A stretch of 64,000 bases of DNA, taken from NCBI GenBank assembly GCA_011109175.1, contig RDEW01000011.1, forward strand, positions 630,374 through 694,373, written 5' to 3'. The notes under the pieces are model-generated. The model had not been told where the DNA came from. It saw nothing but the letters and a program-made list of their open reading frames with translations, and did no database searches. A program made the position numbers and the translations under genes. The stretch's first letter is position 1. The number at the start of each line of letters is the position of its first letter. The stretch comes from Dicyema japonicum. Lineage: Eukaryota > Dicyemida > Rhombozoa > Dicyemidae. Below are positions 42,966-54,000 of the stretch, piece after piece.

Positions 42966-43823
42966 ATAACTTCCTGAAAAGTTACAAATTGCAATGTTCG
43001 GTTCCACCTCGTGTGGAAATTGTTTTCATGAAATCAACAAAATCTTCTCAGAACGAGGCTGACTGATGAACACTCGTCACCTCCAATCAAAGTTGGAACT
43101 GCTACAGCCCCACAAGCTCATCTAGGCCGTAGTAGAGCGAAGTATACGACTATATTATCATTTGGTAAATTTTTGTCATTTAGTGGATTCGGGAGAAAGT
43201 GTGAAACAATCAGAATTGTTTATTATCGGGGTTGTATCTGAATCCAATATATTTGGGGGATCATGGCGCGAATTATTTGTCGTGAGATTTTAACTTTTGT
43301 ATCTCATTTTGAACGTTTAGTCTCATTTTGATCGACAAACCCTATCATTTGCTTTATAGCCCCACGATAGTCTCATTTTGATCGACAAACTTTATCACTT
43401 ACTTTATTATTTAGTGACCACAGACTGAAATGGGGAGGCCAATTCTAGTGGGGACGAAAGTTTTGTATGATTTTCTCATTGGGCATCTGAGGAAGATTTT
43501 CTAGAGTAACTTACTTAAGAGGTTTGTTGGGTTTTCGTTGGCATTCACCTCAAAGACCACATTTTTAGCAACAGGGGGTATACATACAAATTTATATTTC
43601 CACGTGGCAGCATTCAAAACGATTCTATCTACCAACCTCTTTCAACTTCCCTTTATTCTCCTAAGCATGTTCAGATCATTTGTTTATTAAGCTTAAGATT
43701 GTTGTCTGTCACTGAGGTTGCATGGTTGCACGTGGACGACCACAGTATTTCTCTCCATTCGACATGAAGTAATCTTCCACAACTTTGTTGGTAAAGTTTG
43801 ATAAAATATTCATATTTTATGAA
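42966..43823. other. Intergenic, no gene seen
   Basis: Contains the short tandem duplication at 43.3 kb, listed separately. Otherwise AT-rich with no recognisable exon. Confidence 0.4.
43302..43420. repeat. Tandem duplication of a 50-bp unit
   Basis: TCTCATTTTGATCGACAAAC begins at 43321 and again at 43371, each followed by a related ATCA(T/C)TT...CTTTAT stretch. A partial third unit starts at 43302 (TCTCATTTTGAACG). Confidence 0.75.
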
Positions 43824-44250
43824 TACAGTAAACCCTCATTAATCCGAAAAAATCGATGTTTGAACTGTCTTCTACAATGTTGATTGCATTGAATAGTATT
43901 GGCGAAAATTCTCCATCGGTCTCTCCATTTCAGCATCAATAATTTCCTCGACATTATAATCTTCACAAAAAAGGGTGACGCTTTCGATCTCGTCGAGGAT
44001 TTCTGTTTGAGTTATCTCTTATTTAGCAAGTTCTTTCAGTTCTTTTCGATACACATTCAAAACAGGATCTTTCATGATATCTTCATTAGCAACTGAATCA
44101 AGACATTTAATTTCCTCTGTCTTTTTGGATTTTTATTGTGTCTTCTTTGACTTCATGTGTGAGATACCATAATGATGGCCTTCCATAAATTCACAAAAAT
44201 TATATTTCTTTACTGTATTTAAATTGTCAGATATTTGAAAATTTGATTTT
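43824..44250 (-). mobile_element. Tigger/pogo-like left end, second copy
   Basis: After TA the sequence starts CAGTAAACCCTCATTAATCC, as at 19490. From 43895 it carries the same GGCGAAAATTCTC and CAGCATCAATAATTTCCTCG stretch (the acidic transposase tail on minus). A region between the end and the tail is deleted relative to the 19.5-kb copy. No right end found. Confidence 0.65.
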
Positions 44251-44288
44251 TAAATAAATAAATTTGAAAATTTAGGCGATGTGGGGTT

Positions 44289-44893
44289 ATGAATTTGCTT
44301 GATACAAGTTATTTTAGTATAAGCGACATTTTGTCCACAGAAGAGAATATTCCCTGCAAAATACTAAGACCAATAAAGGATGTGGTTGGTGTCGATATCC
44401 AAACCGAGCAAGTGGGGAAAATTACTAAGGCCGACTTCCCAATATGGATGGTGGTCCCTTTGGCTGACCAGAGTCACCTCATTTTGGAGCCTCTCGACGT
44501 CCCATATCACTACAGACAACTTTCAAAGGGATATTCTTGCCGGCGGACGCCACTGTGGTCAACATTCAACAACGCTATTACTACCAGACAGGTCTCCGTC
44601 TAAGGGACATTCCGTTTTTGGATTACTCTGAGATCAAAAAGTCAATAATAGACGTACCACGTTGCTTTAATATTTAATAGGCATTTGTCTCCCGGTTTTC
44701 CATCGTTCAGAGTCTTTCAAACGTGGAGGAAGCGAGGACTGTTCATTCGAAGTATGAAAACCTGAACTTGAGGAATTTTCAAAATGTCAAAATGTGAGAA
44801 AATTTTCAAAATGTGTTTGAAGTCAACAAAAAGTGCCTCCTCTGGGAGATGGGGCTTTTGAGCAAGATTACCTGCTCCTCCGAACGTGATTGA
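44289..44893 (+). CDS. GINS3: GINS3/Psf3, replicative helicase GINS subunit (two lesions)
   Basis: Psf3 is one of four GINS subunits in the CMG helicase. Exon 1 is 44289-44653 (ATG at 44289) and exon 2 is 44681-44893, with a 27-nt GT...AG intron at 44654-44680. Matches to the animal family: FSISDILSTEENIPCK (human FLSLDDILMSHEKLPVR), ADFPIWMVVPLAD (human LELPLWLAKGLFD), FKGIFLPADATVVNI (human WRTVFSADPNVVDL), FVSRFSIVQ, and FEVNKKCLLWEMGLLSKITC near the end. Two problems are present. The frame shifts once near 44,520, between PYHYRQ and FKGIF, and an in-frame TGA (44795-44797) lies within a short direct duplication of TTTTCAAAATGT. The copy is therefore either decaying or affected by sequence errors. 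Confidence 0.82.
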
Positions 44894-45479
44894 CGAGGAG
44901 ACATTTTTACGTAATTCCGTGAAATAAATGCTTTTTTGTTGTTTTTAAATTACTCACGTGAATTGTTCTTACGATTTGTATGGAGGGTACGCTCAATCAG
45001 CCTTTTTTGGCTTTCGACAGTCGGGGGATGTAGGAAGGCGATTTGGCACCGAGTCCCGGAGAAGATGGGCATGAAACTGGACTGTTTTCCAGAGGTCGCG
45101 TATTTCTTTCTTTGGGGGTTCCAGCTTTCGGTGAGACTGATCTCTGGTGAGCGACTGTCAACGTGAGGTTAGAAGGGAGACATGGCCACATGTGGCTTCC
45201 CAAGATTTTCCACCCTTCCACGGGAAAAGTCGTTAGGAAATCACCCTGTATTTCTTGTGCATCCTGGAGTCTATTCACGGACAAATTCCTTGAACTAAAA
45301 GAAAGCAACGATGTTATTCCCTCAGCACATCTCATAGATCTTTGAGGTGATTTTTGACTTGCACACGTGTCAATACCCACCCACCCCCGCCCATGTTGAA
45401 AATATGGTAACAAAATGTGAAAAGAAAAACAACGCTACGCATGAATAAGAACATCCAGTTATAAGGCCGATACGCGTCT
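44894..45479. other. Ambiguous coding-looking region
   Basis: A 138-codon Ser/Pro-rich frame lies on minus (44997-45413). On plus, a chain ending HPSTGKVVRKSPCISC ... SAHLIDL can be opened by a 23-nt GT...AG splice. Both have protein-like composition and they cannot both be real. Neither is recognised, so no gene is called. Confidence 0.3.
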
Positions 45480-45497
45480 GTGTGGGCTCGAGAGAAG

Positions 45498-45732
45498 ATG
45501 TTTTATGACAGTTCGGAATTCGGTGGCGGGGAATTCAGGATTTTCTACAGACATGCAAATCATAACACTTCCCTTGCCGATTACTCCGAAACAATAAGAC
45601 GAAGGATGGTCTCCCCAAAAGAGATAACAAGTATTTCGTTTTTCCAAGGAGTAAGTTCATCCTCTTATCCCCGTGGAGGAAAGAAAAAACCATGATCCGG
45701 CACAACCATCACGTGATGATAAAGTTTGTTAA
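45498..45732 (+). CDS. Hypothetical host protein, one mini-intron
   Basis: A plus frame from ATG 45498 reads MFYDSSEFGGGEFRIFYRHA. It meets a GTAAGT donor at 45651, and a 28-nt intron (45651-45678, ending GGAG) leads to ERKNHDPAQPSRDDKVC and a stop, 68 aa in total. The strong donor and preserved frame favour a real gene. The product is not recognised, and additional 5' exons are possible. Confidence 0.35.
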
Positions 45733-45949
45733 TGAGGACCGCAGTTGGAAGGAGGCTCTCCTACCATTTAGGGGGCAAATTCCGGAACGTGCATATATAC
45801 AACGATAATATTAAAATAAAAGAATTTTTAACTAAATTTATAACTTTGAACAATTTATTACGGAAAAAACCAAATTTATTCTTTTTTAAAATCAATGTAC
45901 AATCACAAGACATTTAGCGCAAAATTAAAAAAATTAATTAAAAAATTAC

Positions 45950-46270
45950 ATTTGACGAAGCTTGTCGGAAATGGAACGGGTCCGGACTCAAAATCCCCGA
46001 AGACACAACGAAGGAAAGTAATTGGGGTAACATTGTCTGCTCCAAAATTTTGAAAGACCTTAAAAAAGAAGCAAATCAACATCGTCTGGCGTTTTTTGGT
46101 GTCAGCTTCAAGTGGAGGTAGTGGAGCATGGCTTGGTGCGACACCTTGCCCAAACCTAGGGACTTTTCTTGACGACGATTCTTTGATGATTGGAATCGGA
46201 CAAAGGCTAGGACTAGACGTTTGCCAGGAGCACCGATGCCGATGCGAAAGGATTGCACCCGCTGTCCTGC
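45950..46270 (+). mobile_element. RLE retrotransposon fragment, divergent subfamily
   Basis: Frames read WNGSGLKIPEDTTKESNWGN, then SASSGGSGAWLGATPCPNLG, then TFLDDDSLMIGIGQRLGLD and HRCRCERI. This is the thumb-to-CCHC stretch of RLE elements (SGAWINALPVGSVGTHLDDD in the 6.3-kb copy), but more divergent than the other fragments. Confidence 0.75.
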
Positions 46271-46280
46271 AAAAGAAGAG

Positions 46281-46662
46281 ACAAAATTACTGTAAAGAGG
46301 CAAGGATTTAATAAAATTAAGTCACAACTAACTAATCTTGTAAATTTAGCATACTATTGAGAATGTCCCTATCAGAGGGATCATCAGCAATAAGCAAGCA
46401 CTCCCCGTTATTCAACGCTATAATCGACTCATCAATCCAATTATTATCAGAATATGACCCATCCAGCTGCATTTCATAAAGTGGGCTTATGTCAACTTTC
46501 ATCTCATCAAAGCTTTTACGAGATCAAATGTCAATTTCTGCATGATATTTGAAAAATCCGTTAATCGGGACCAAATCATCCACATCAGAGACCTTTATAT
46601 TCTCCACCACGGATTTAGATATTGCCTTCAGATCCGAATAATCTGACGGAAACATCTCTACT
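46281..46662 (-). pseudogene. 3' part of an unidentified host gene, cut by RTE-like insertion
   Basis: The minus strand encodes EMFPSDYSDLKAISKSVVEN, then VSDVDDLVPINGFFKYHAEI, a TGA, then DEMKVDISPLYEMQLDGSYS, NNWIDESIIALNNGECLL and NSMLNLQD before a stop near 46332. The composition is that of an acidic host protein that I do not recognise. The coding region ends abruptly at 46662, where the RTE-like element starts. About 205 bp (46281-46486) is repeated almost exactly at 59299-59494. Confidence 0.5.
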
Positions 46663-46697
46663 TTTGGTTGAGGTGGTGACGTCCCTCTATAGCACAT

Positions 46698-47522
46698 ATG
46701 TCTTTCTCACGTCTAATATCTAACTGCCCTTTTTCTGTGGTTACCCTGAATGTAAGAGGACTCAATCCAACATACAAGAAGCTTCAGCTGTCACGTGATT
46801 TGGATCACTATAAGGTATCAGTATGCTGCCTACAGGAAACAAAAATAACTGACAACACATGCATGCGGGTAGGAAATTATCATTTGATTACCCTTCCAAC
46901 AACGTGTCGTCACTATGGACTTGGATTTGCTATTCATCACACATTGTATAGTCGTATATCTCGGATGTGGGTCGTTACAGACAGGATTGCGGTACTGCAA
47001 ATCCGGTGGGGAAGCAAACCAAACTCTACAGTGACAATCATCAACATATACGCCCCGACTGTAATCAGGGCATCTGCCAATCCAGAAGAACTAAACGAAT
47101 TCTACTCCACCCTCATAAGGGTTTACAACACCCTCAGTTCTTCATATTTTTGCTTAATTGCCGGGGACTGGAATGCCAAAGCAGGAAAAGCCAGATCTGG
47201 AGAAACTTGTATCGGATCTCATGGAAGAAATCGGCGAAACACGCCCGGAATGGCATTAATCCACTTTTGCACTTCCTTGGATCTGTTTTTGTGCAATACG
47301 GCATTCCGTCACCCAGCGAGACACAAGACGACGTGGACTGGAACTAGGAAGGATTTGCAAGGAAATTACATAAAAATATATAATCAAATTGACTACATAC
47401 TATGCAGACGAGGTCACAAACATCTCCTCGTAGACTCCAGGTCATATGGAGGATTAGAGACAAATAGTGATCATAAAATTGTGGTTACCGCATTGGACTA
47501 TACAAAGTCCATAACCAAATGA
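46698..47522 (+). pseudogene. RTE-like endonuclease domain, intact frame
   Basis: 274 codons from an ATG: VVTLNVRGLNP, VCCLQETKITD, CRHYGLGFAIHH, DRIAVLQIRWG, TIINIYAPT, FCLIAGDWNAKAG, LDLFLCNTAF, HKTTWTG, YNQIDYILCRR and NSDHKIVV. These supply the N, E, D/N, D and terminal H expected for an APE-type nuclease. The frame stops before the RT, which lies in a separate frame after a damaged linker. It could still encode a free nuclease domain, but there is no sign of selection either way. Confidence 0.85.
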
Positions 47523-48411
47523 AAACACCTTCCAATAAAAAGCAGGAGCAATATGATATCCAATTATTACATGACAAGTCAACTCAACAGAAATATGCGT
47601 ATCAACTAAATCTTGAACTTAATGATATCGACGAAACTAAACCTGTTCATATTATTTGGGACAAAGTCACAAAGTCGATAAAAGGTACAGCATGTGATGT
47701 GTTGGGAAGTATTACAAAACCCGTAAATTTTACAATCATGATATTTGCGTCCTATCAGAAAACCAGAAAGCCTTGAGATTATAGATAGAAAGCTCAAGGT
47801 CTCCAGAAAAGGCCAATGAACTTCGGCAACAACGAAACCGAACATTATTAAAAATCAAGCAAACTCAGAAATCCCTAACGGCTAAAGTAATAGAAAAACA
47901 AATTGAAGACATTGAAAAATATAAAAATGGAGTGAAAATGTTCAAAGCTATTCAATTAATAAGAAAAAGAGTGCAAGCCCCATAATAATATATAACATCT
48001 TTGGCAGAATAATTATCGATGAAAAGGACAAAGCAGCTTCTATATCTGCTTATTACTATCATATGCTCAACTGGGACAACGAAATAGGCTATAAATTTGG
48101 TGCACAAGTCAAGCATAGTTTGGGCATCCCAATAAACACACAAGAAACACTGGATGCAATTAAAAAAATGAAAAATGACATATCGGCAAGACCAGAGAAT
48201 ATCCCAGCCGAACTTATAAAGTAGGCCACAGTGAAGTTGGTAACAATCATTACCAATATACTCAACAAAATATTTGAAGAAAACACTACGTTAGACATTG
48301 GCAAGGGTTGGTGAATTCCACTGCAAAAACCGGGAAAACCCAAAGGGCCCCTTTCCAACCTTAGACCAATCATCCTACTAACTACGCTGCGAAAAATCTT
48401 GTATCATTACA

Positions 48412-49443
48412 TTGGAAAGAATCAAAGACAAGGTGGTGTATTTTCTGTCACCAGGACAAAGTGGTTTCCGGTCAGGCAGATCCACTGCCGATGTCATTTG
48501 GACACACAGATGGTCAAGTGCTCTATGCCAAAAATATAAAAAGTGCATAGATGTTCTCGGAATAGACATGTCCAGAGCGTTTGACTCGGTTCATAGAGGC
48601 AAACTTCTTGAAGTACTCACAAGCTTCCTAACAACGGATGATGTCAAAATTATACAAAAACTACTGCAGAATACGCAACTAGCAACCAAACTCGGAAAAA
48701 CTACTTCAGAATTCTTTTATACTTCACGTGGAATTCCGCAAGGAGACTCTTTGTCACCAGTTCTATTCATAATCTACCTGGAGGCTGCACTGAGAGATTT
48801 CAGGCCTTTAATTGAGAACAACAAAATAATCGAGTTAATATATGCAGACGATCTTGACTTTGTTTCTGAAGATGTTGAAATTCTTCATCACGTTCTCAAG
48901 AACTTACCAAATGCCTTTTCTAAATGGTTCTTAGTTGTCAACCAAGACAAAACTGAATATACAAAACTTGTACGAGTTGTACGCACTTACGATGAATCAT
49001 GGAGAAGGCATAAAAAAGTTGGTTCACTACTTGGAGACTCAGAAGATGTTACCCACAGAAAAATCCTTTCCACTGCTGCATATAAAAAATTCTTAACTAT
49101 CTGGCGTTCTAAGAAGAGCATAACTACGAATACAAAGCTAAAATTGTATAAAACATTCGTGGTTCCAGTCCTGACATACAACTGTGGGACATGGGGGATT
49201 ACGAAACGGGAAATGGACAATCTGGATCAATTTCATAGAAATCAACTAAGAAACATCTTGAGAATACATTTCCCGAAAAAGATATCAAATTCAGAACTGT
49301 ACAAAAGATGTGGCTTAAGGCCATTATCATCAAGGCTAGAGACTTTTTGGTCACATCTTACGAATGGATATGTTGACTCCACCAGACATTGCAATGGAGA
49401 ACTATTTCGCACAACTGAAGGGATCATTCCGTGGCAGGCCTAG
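48412..49443 (+). pseudogene. RTE-like reverse transcriptase, intact central frame
   Basis: 343 codons. SPGQSGFRSGRSTADVIW (fingers), VLGIDMSRAFDSVHRGKLLE (motif A), SRGIPQGDSLSPVLFIIYLE (B), IELIYADDLDFVSED (C), VNQDKTEYT (D), then LGDSEDVTHRKILSTAAYKK and YNCGTWGITKREMDNLDQFH in the thumb. The YADD is intact. The amino end of RT (before 48412) is in other frames, and a shift near 49440 separates the last approximately 50 codons. Confidence 0.87.
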
Positions 49444-49665
49444 AGTGACGTTGCCTTCAGTACTAAATGATGACCTAATCCGAATAAACAAAACTCTACG
49501 AAATGGTGAAGATCTTGACTCACTACGAGCAATGGCCCGGAACAGGGGAACATGGAAGAGGATGTGTGGGAGGATACTGGACGTGGCACAAGGGGAACTT
49601 AATTAATCTAATTAATTTTTGATTTCCCGGGAGTGCTTTAATAAAAAAATTTCCGTAACTGTCAA

Positions 49666-49812
49666 TCAAACGAATCTTTTCACGTGGTTTTGTTGTGACG
49701 TCTTCGGATTCAACTTCGTAAATAATATCCCAGTGACCCCAATAATGATCCAAGACTCATTCTTTCTATTCTCAAGAGCAGTCGTGGCTCTGTCCACAAA
49801 TGAGTTCTGCAT
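49666..49812 (-). CDS. Possible 48-aa single-pass membrane protein
   Basis: ATG at 49812, stop at 49666-49668. The sequence has a charged N-terminus (ATTALENRKNES), a hydrophobic helix WIIIGVTGILFTKL and a short basic tail. It would fit a small mitochondrial or ER membrane protein. A 24-nt GT...AG segment inside it could also be a mini-intron, so even the product is uncertain. It lies directly 3' of the RTE-like element. Confidence 0.3.
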   Translation of the reverse strand: MQNSFVDRATTALENRKNESWIIIGVTGILFTKLNPKTSQQNHVKRFV

Positions 49813-50227
49813 CAATCCTGGATTTGACCCCAATTGAAAATATTTTATTTAGTAGTGTAGCGATTTTTTTCAAAAAGGGGGGTCATGGCCGTATTTCAGT
49901 AATTCTGGGTTTATCGTATCTGGTTCAGGGCTTCTGTTGTTTTTTAGTTTTTGACATGCTGTTTTTACTTCCAAAATTTTAATTGGTTCTTTCAAGAATC
50001 TTGGCTTTCCTTGGGGGGATTGCTGTAGTCACATTGAAAGGTTTCTTAAAATGTGTTGCAATTATTTAAAAAAAATTAAATAAATAATTAAATTAATCGT
50101 AGGTAATTAATAATTAAAAATTATTTGTAAACTAAAAATACCATATATTGATTTTGTTGCAGGAAAGTGGCTGTCAGATTCTAAATAAGAACCAAAAAAT
50201 TAAACAGTTAATGAGCACTTTTTAGGG
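49813..50227. other. AT-rich spacer, no gene seen
   Basis: No recognisable exon or element end. Confidence 0.45.
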
Positions 50228-50300
50228 ATCTCGAATGGCCGTACTGCTTCCTCTCACAATGGCTGTCGAGATACACTCTCGAAGCCACCCAGTCCACTTA
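50228..50300 (-). mobile_element. Tiny RLE retrotransposon 3' fragment
   Basis: CTTCCTCTCACAATGGCTGT and the following CGAAGCCACCCAG match the 3' coding end of the 6.3-kb copy (6390-6440). Only about 70 bp is retained. Confidence 0.5.
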
Positions 50301-50464
50301 GATCATTGATAGTCCGTTGGATCATGAGCCGATCTTGCGTAGTAGATCGTCAGCTTGTAGGCCTATGATTACTGACGTCTCGACAGCATATGGGAAACAA
50401 GTGATCCTCGAGATGCTGGATTAAAATTTAATCCAGTAATTTTTATAACTTTATGCATTTTTGT

Positions 50465-50595
50465 TTTTCGCGTTATTACCGCAGCGGGATTCGAACAGGC
50501 CTCTTGACCGGCACTCGTTACACTGCGCGACCGTCAAAGTAAAAGACGTCCATTCCTTGCAGGTGTGGACCCCCTCCAGTGGAGTGGAATTGGAT
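50465..50595 (-). repeat. tRNA-derived SINE with clear head
   Basis: The minus strand reads GGTCGCGCAGTGTAACGAGTGC (A-box side; first 20 bases diagnostic), then GTTCGAATCCCGCTGCGG (B box and arm). It is close to a real tRNA over about 60 bases, with a SINE body (GACGTCCATTCCTTGC and TCCAGTGGAG) attached. Not called as a tRNA gene because the acceptor stem is incomplete. Confidence 0.55.
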
Positions 50596-50726
50596 TAAAT
50601 AGTTTTTAAGTAATGCTCCTCTGACACCAGAGCTTCGTAAAGACAGATGATCAAGTTACTGATACTACCAGCAAAAATTCACGTAATCTTCCCCCCAGAC
50701 AACACCGAAATTTAGAAGCAAATGTG

Positions 50727-51240
50727 TTACCTGCCAATATCCTGAAAAGTACATCCATGTATTCTGTAATAACGGAGAAAATTAAGAGAACACGTGAAGC
50801 TTGTCACTTCCGAGAGATAGAAGTTATTGTCCCCTTCCGACGTACAGACTCTTACCAGGAACTCGGGATTTCTGTTGTCGATCCTATAACCAAAGTACTT
50901 GTTCTTGGAGTTAAGATTTCCTTCTAGAATTTCCATCAGATTTTTAAAGAATTCATAAATTTCTCTGATGCATTCTCTCAAAAATTTCGAATATAGACCA
51001 TCCAAAAAGACCCATTCATGAACCTTAGTTTGAACCTTAGTCAGAACTCATAACTAATTAATCCAAGGAAAACGTCTTATGAAAGATAAATCCATCCTCC
51101 AATAGTCCATTACAGACTTTTTTCCGAAGGTAGATGGAGAAGTAGGTCCACTTTTTTCCATTTTCGTTCAAACCTTCGAGGGTTGCTGACATCGATTCAT
51201 TATTATGAGGATGAGTTGTCATATTGGTAATCCTTATCAT
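50727..51240 (-). CDS. Possible host exons, unidentified
   Basis: The minus-strand frame 50727-51005 (VFLDGLYSKFLRECIREIYE, then FFKNLMEILEGNL) and an ATG-initiated frame at 51240 (MIRITNMTTHPHNNESMSAT, then GKKWTYFSIYLRKKVCN) both look protein-coding. At least one 22-nt GTAAG...AAG candidate intron lies inside the former. I could not derive one consistent model, so treat this as an exon-rich region rather than a defined gene. Confidence 0.3.
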
Positions 51241-52109
51241 TCGAACTGGTCAGGGAGAAGGTAGAAAAATTCCTTTTGACAACTGTATCGTGCCAAAACT
51301 CGTCACCTCACGAGTGGGGCCTGGTTGACAAAAGTAACCTTCGCTGAAAAGTCTTTTTTCGGATTTGCACCTACGACTGTCAGATCCGATTTCATCAGAC
51401 GTTCAGCCAAGAGGCCTTTCGATATAGATATGATGTTATAGAGTTTTATCTACACTCTTTAGGATTCCGCGAAAATAGGAGGAAGAAATTAAGGCAAATT
51501 TTGGATGGAACTCAAAGATAAGCAATTAATTGCCTATTGTCTCGGATCTGAAATCCAAGGCTGCGTAGACCGATCTTCAAGTGACGCCGCTCACATAGAC
51601 TTTCTCTAGTTCATGGATCATCTCATATGAATCTTTGATTGGATTTTCTCTAGCTTATTCCATTTTGATGGATTAATATTATTTAACTTAAGAACACAAA
51701 GAACGAAAGAGTTAAGCAAACTAATTAAGTGATCCAGGTGGTGGACAACCAACGAATGAGGTTTCAGCAATGCTCCATCATAGTTTTCAACTGCTTTCCT
51801 GTAACCAGGAGACTCTTCGTTTGAAAAATTTAAAGAGCTCAGTTTCTTTTGAAATTTACACGTTTCGGAAACTTATACCTCTAATCGAAAGAAATATTAG
51901 ATTCAAAGACGCAGAGTAAGATAATCGGACCCATTATTTCAGATGGTCGAAGAGGGGGAAAAGAGTTGATAGCGAAGTTTGTTTGAGAGATCAAGTCCAC
52001 GAGGCACAGGAGTATTTCTTGGTTGGTTTGTATAAAGTGGAAAGACGTCTAAAATGTATTGTGTTGACTGTCTTTATGATCTTGAATTTCCGGAGACCCT
52101 TTTCCAGAA
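51241..52109. other. Unassigned, no gene seen
   Basis: Mixed-composition sequence without recognisable domains, terminal repeats or SINE boxes. Confidence 0.35.
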
Positions 52110-52400
52110 CGTCCTTCACATGTTAACTTTAAGTTGGGTCCTGCTTCTTTTTTTATAGTTTTGAAAGTTACTTTGTTCCTGTGTTGTGATCACTGTGGAA
52201 CACGTGGAAGATGTAGTCAGCGATTGGGGGTGTTTGGTGTTGAAATCTTCATAAATTATTATTTTTTCAAATTCTTTTAGTTTATTCAGTTCGGGGACAT
52301 AATTTCTCGGTCTTGATCTCGATGAGGAATGTATTGGTTGATTAAAGTAGGTGATCTGGACTTTCCATCTTAAATTATTAACCAGTTTCGATAACATTTA
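52110..52400 (-). mobile_element. APE-type endonuclease fragment
   Basis: The minus frame contains YVPELNKLKEFEKIIIYEDF, then NTKHPQSLTT, resembling the GD(F/L)NAKH motif region of APE endonucleases. Short and decayed. Confidence 0.45.
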
Positions 52401-53129
52401 GGACAGTGGCAACCGTAGAAAAACGCTCCCAGAGATCCATTACTTTGACGTAGGGTCCTAGAGACCTAGGGACAAGCCAAGAGATCCTGAACCTTTCTCC
52501 CAACCAGAGACGGATGATGTCCATTTCGTAAACGAGAAAGTTCTAATAATTGAATTGGAAGGGTTCCTCAAAAAATAAATTAACCCAAAAGGGTTCCGTT
52601 AAACCATTAAAGTTGGGAACCTCTAAGAGATCGAAGGCGACCTAAACAAGATGAGTGACTCTTCTTGTGGTTTCTCGGAGATCTGGACAATTAAGACTCC
52701 TGTTGTAGCTGATTGTGTCATTAATATTATTTTCTCCAGAGTTATATGAAATCAATGAGGCTAATCAATCCTGGACAATGGTTTGCACGAAGTTATCAAC
52801 GGCCTTCGGAATGCAGTACTCGCTGATGTCAATTATCAATAAAATCAGAGTCAATGGAATTTTCAGAGGTTCCAAATCCAAATTCATTCTGTGACAACTT
52901 ATCAGTCACTCCTAATGCATGTCTAATGGATGATCATTTTTTATCACAGCCGCGTTACCAGTAAACACTGTTTATGGTTTCAGAACACACACTTTATTTA
53001 AGTAAAGAACAGTTATCATAGCTAGTCGATGAGGAGAACGAATGAATGCGCTTCACTTCTTTTTCTTGAGTGTATGTCCTTTATAGACGATCCGTATCCA
53101 CTGATGACGGCGTCATTCGTCAAGCCAAA
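52401..53129. other. Unassigned, no gene seen
   Basis: No exon, terminal repeat or SINE head recognised. Confidence 0.35.
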
Positions 53130-53225
53130 GCATATTGATGCGTGGAATTTTCGACCGAATGTACAGTATGGGATTCAAACTAGCGACCTTCAGGCCTCTA
53201 GCCCGGCAACCGGATGATCATTTAT
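53130..53225 (-). repeat. tRNA-derived SINE fragment
   Basis: The minus strand has CCGGGCTAGAGGCCTGAAGG and GTTTGAATCCCATAC (B box) with tRNA-like spacing. Flanks unclear. Confidence 0.45.
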
Positions 53226-53399
53226 AATAGAAAAAAAGACCAGGAGATACACACTCGTACAAAAAACTCTAAAAATGAAAATTTTTCAATTACTGAAAAG
53301 ACGAAACTTCTTTGCTATGTCGCGTAACTGGTGGATAGAAATATATTTTTTGATCAGAAGAAGATGCTCTTATTGAACAAACAAAACATCAAAAGGGGA

Positions 53400-54000
53400 C
53401 TTGGTCAGATTGAGAATTACGATTTATTTTTTACAACCTCCTTGAAAACTGTCTTCTGTTCTTATATTTCCGCGATATCCTCCTCACTCAACAGATAGAC
53501 ACTATCGAACCTCACGTGAATCATACAGAACATTCTGAACACTGATTCCATTGGTTGCACAATAGCGACTCTTAGCAAAAACACTACGACTTTGAGTCCA
53601 ACGTTCTCATCGACAACAAAACTTTACATTCAACATCGACATTCTCGGAGTCACATTTGACCAAGGATCTCTTTCGCGAGATATAGTGACATCATCGCTG
53701 ATAAAACTAACAATTTTAAAAATCACATCATAAACTCTTGGAGGCAAGACTAAATGCCAGTTCACCATCTACCTCCAATTTGTAAGTTCAATACTCATAT
53801 ACTCAGGTACCTCGTGGTCAATGACCGTTTTCAACTCTTCCCTACACAAGTTATCCACCAAACAAAAAACTGCCAACAAAGTCATCGTACATATTTTATA
53901 GTTCATGCTTCCTAAGGGAAGCCAATCTACCAGAAATGCCCGTCTCTTAATAACTCACAATTACCACGTGTCTTATAATTAAATTACTCATCTCTATTAG
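53400..54000 (+). mobile_element. APE-type retrotransposon thumb fragment
   Basis: A broken frame includes FNIDILGVTFDQGSLSRD, the family ILGVTFD motif, followed by a decayed thumb (FTIYLQFVSSILIYSGTSW). It ends near 54000 in AT-rich sequence. Confidence 0.6.

Larger units (their letters stand above)
46663..49610 (+). mobile_element. RTE-like non-LTR retrotransposon, best copy
   Basis: Begins GGTTGAGGTGGTGACGTCCC, a 5' end shared with the copies at 17.66, 21.75 and 26.65 kb. An endonuclease frame, a decayed linker and an RT frame follow, ending near 49606 at an AT-rich AATTAATCTAATTAATTT tail. The layout (APE endonuclease plus RT, no knuckle, short tail) and the RT sequence suit the RTE clade. 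Endonuclease and RT motifs survive, but the linker (47.8-48.4 kb) has stops and shifts. No target duplication was identified. Confidence 0.82.

Noticed and set aside
44505-44525. A 17-nt intron to explain the GINS3 frame change
   Set aside because: A 17-nt GT...AG segment exists, but it is shorter than every other intron here, and unspliced residues on both sides align well with the family. A one-base indel is more likely.
44795-44797. Selenocysteine or readthrough at the GINS3 TGA
   Set aside because: GINS3 has no known selenocysteine, and the TGA lies in a small direct duplication, which favours a lesion.
44997-45413. 138-codon Ser/Pro-rich frame on minus as a gene
   Set aside because: It overlaps a plus-strand chain that also becomes open with a mini-intron, and neither has a recognised domain, so there is no basis to choose.
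49800-49840. 2A-like motif near 49.82 kb (CINPGFDPN)
   Set aside because: Only NPG is shared, the context is wrong and no endonuclease follows.
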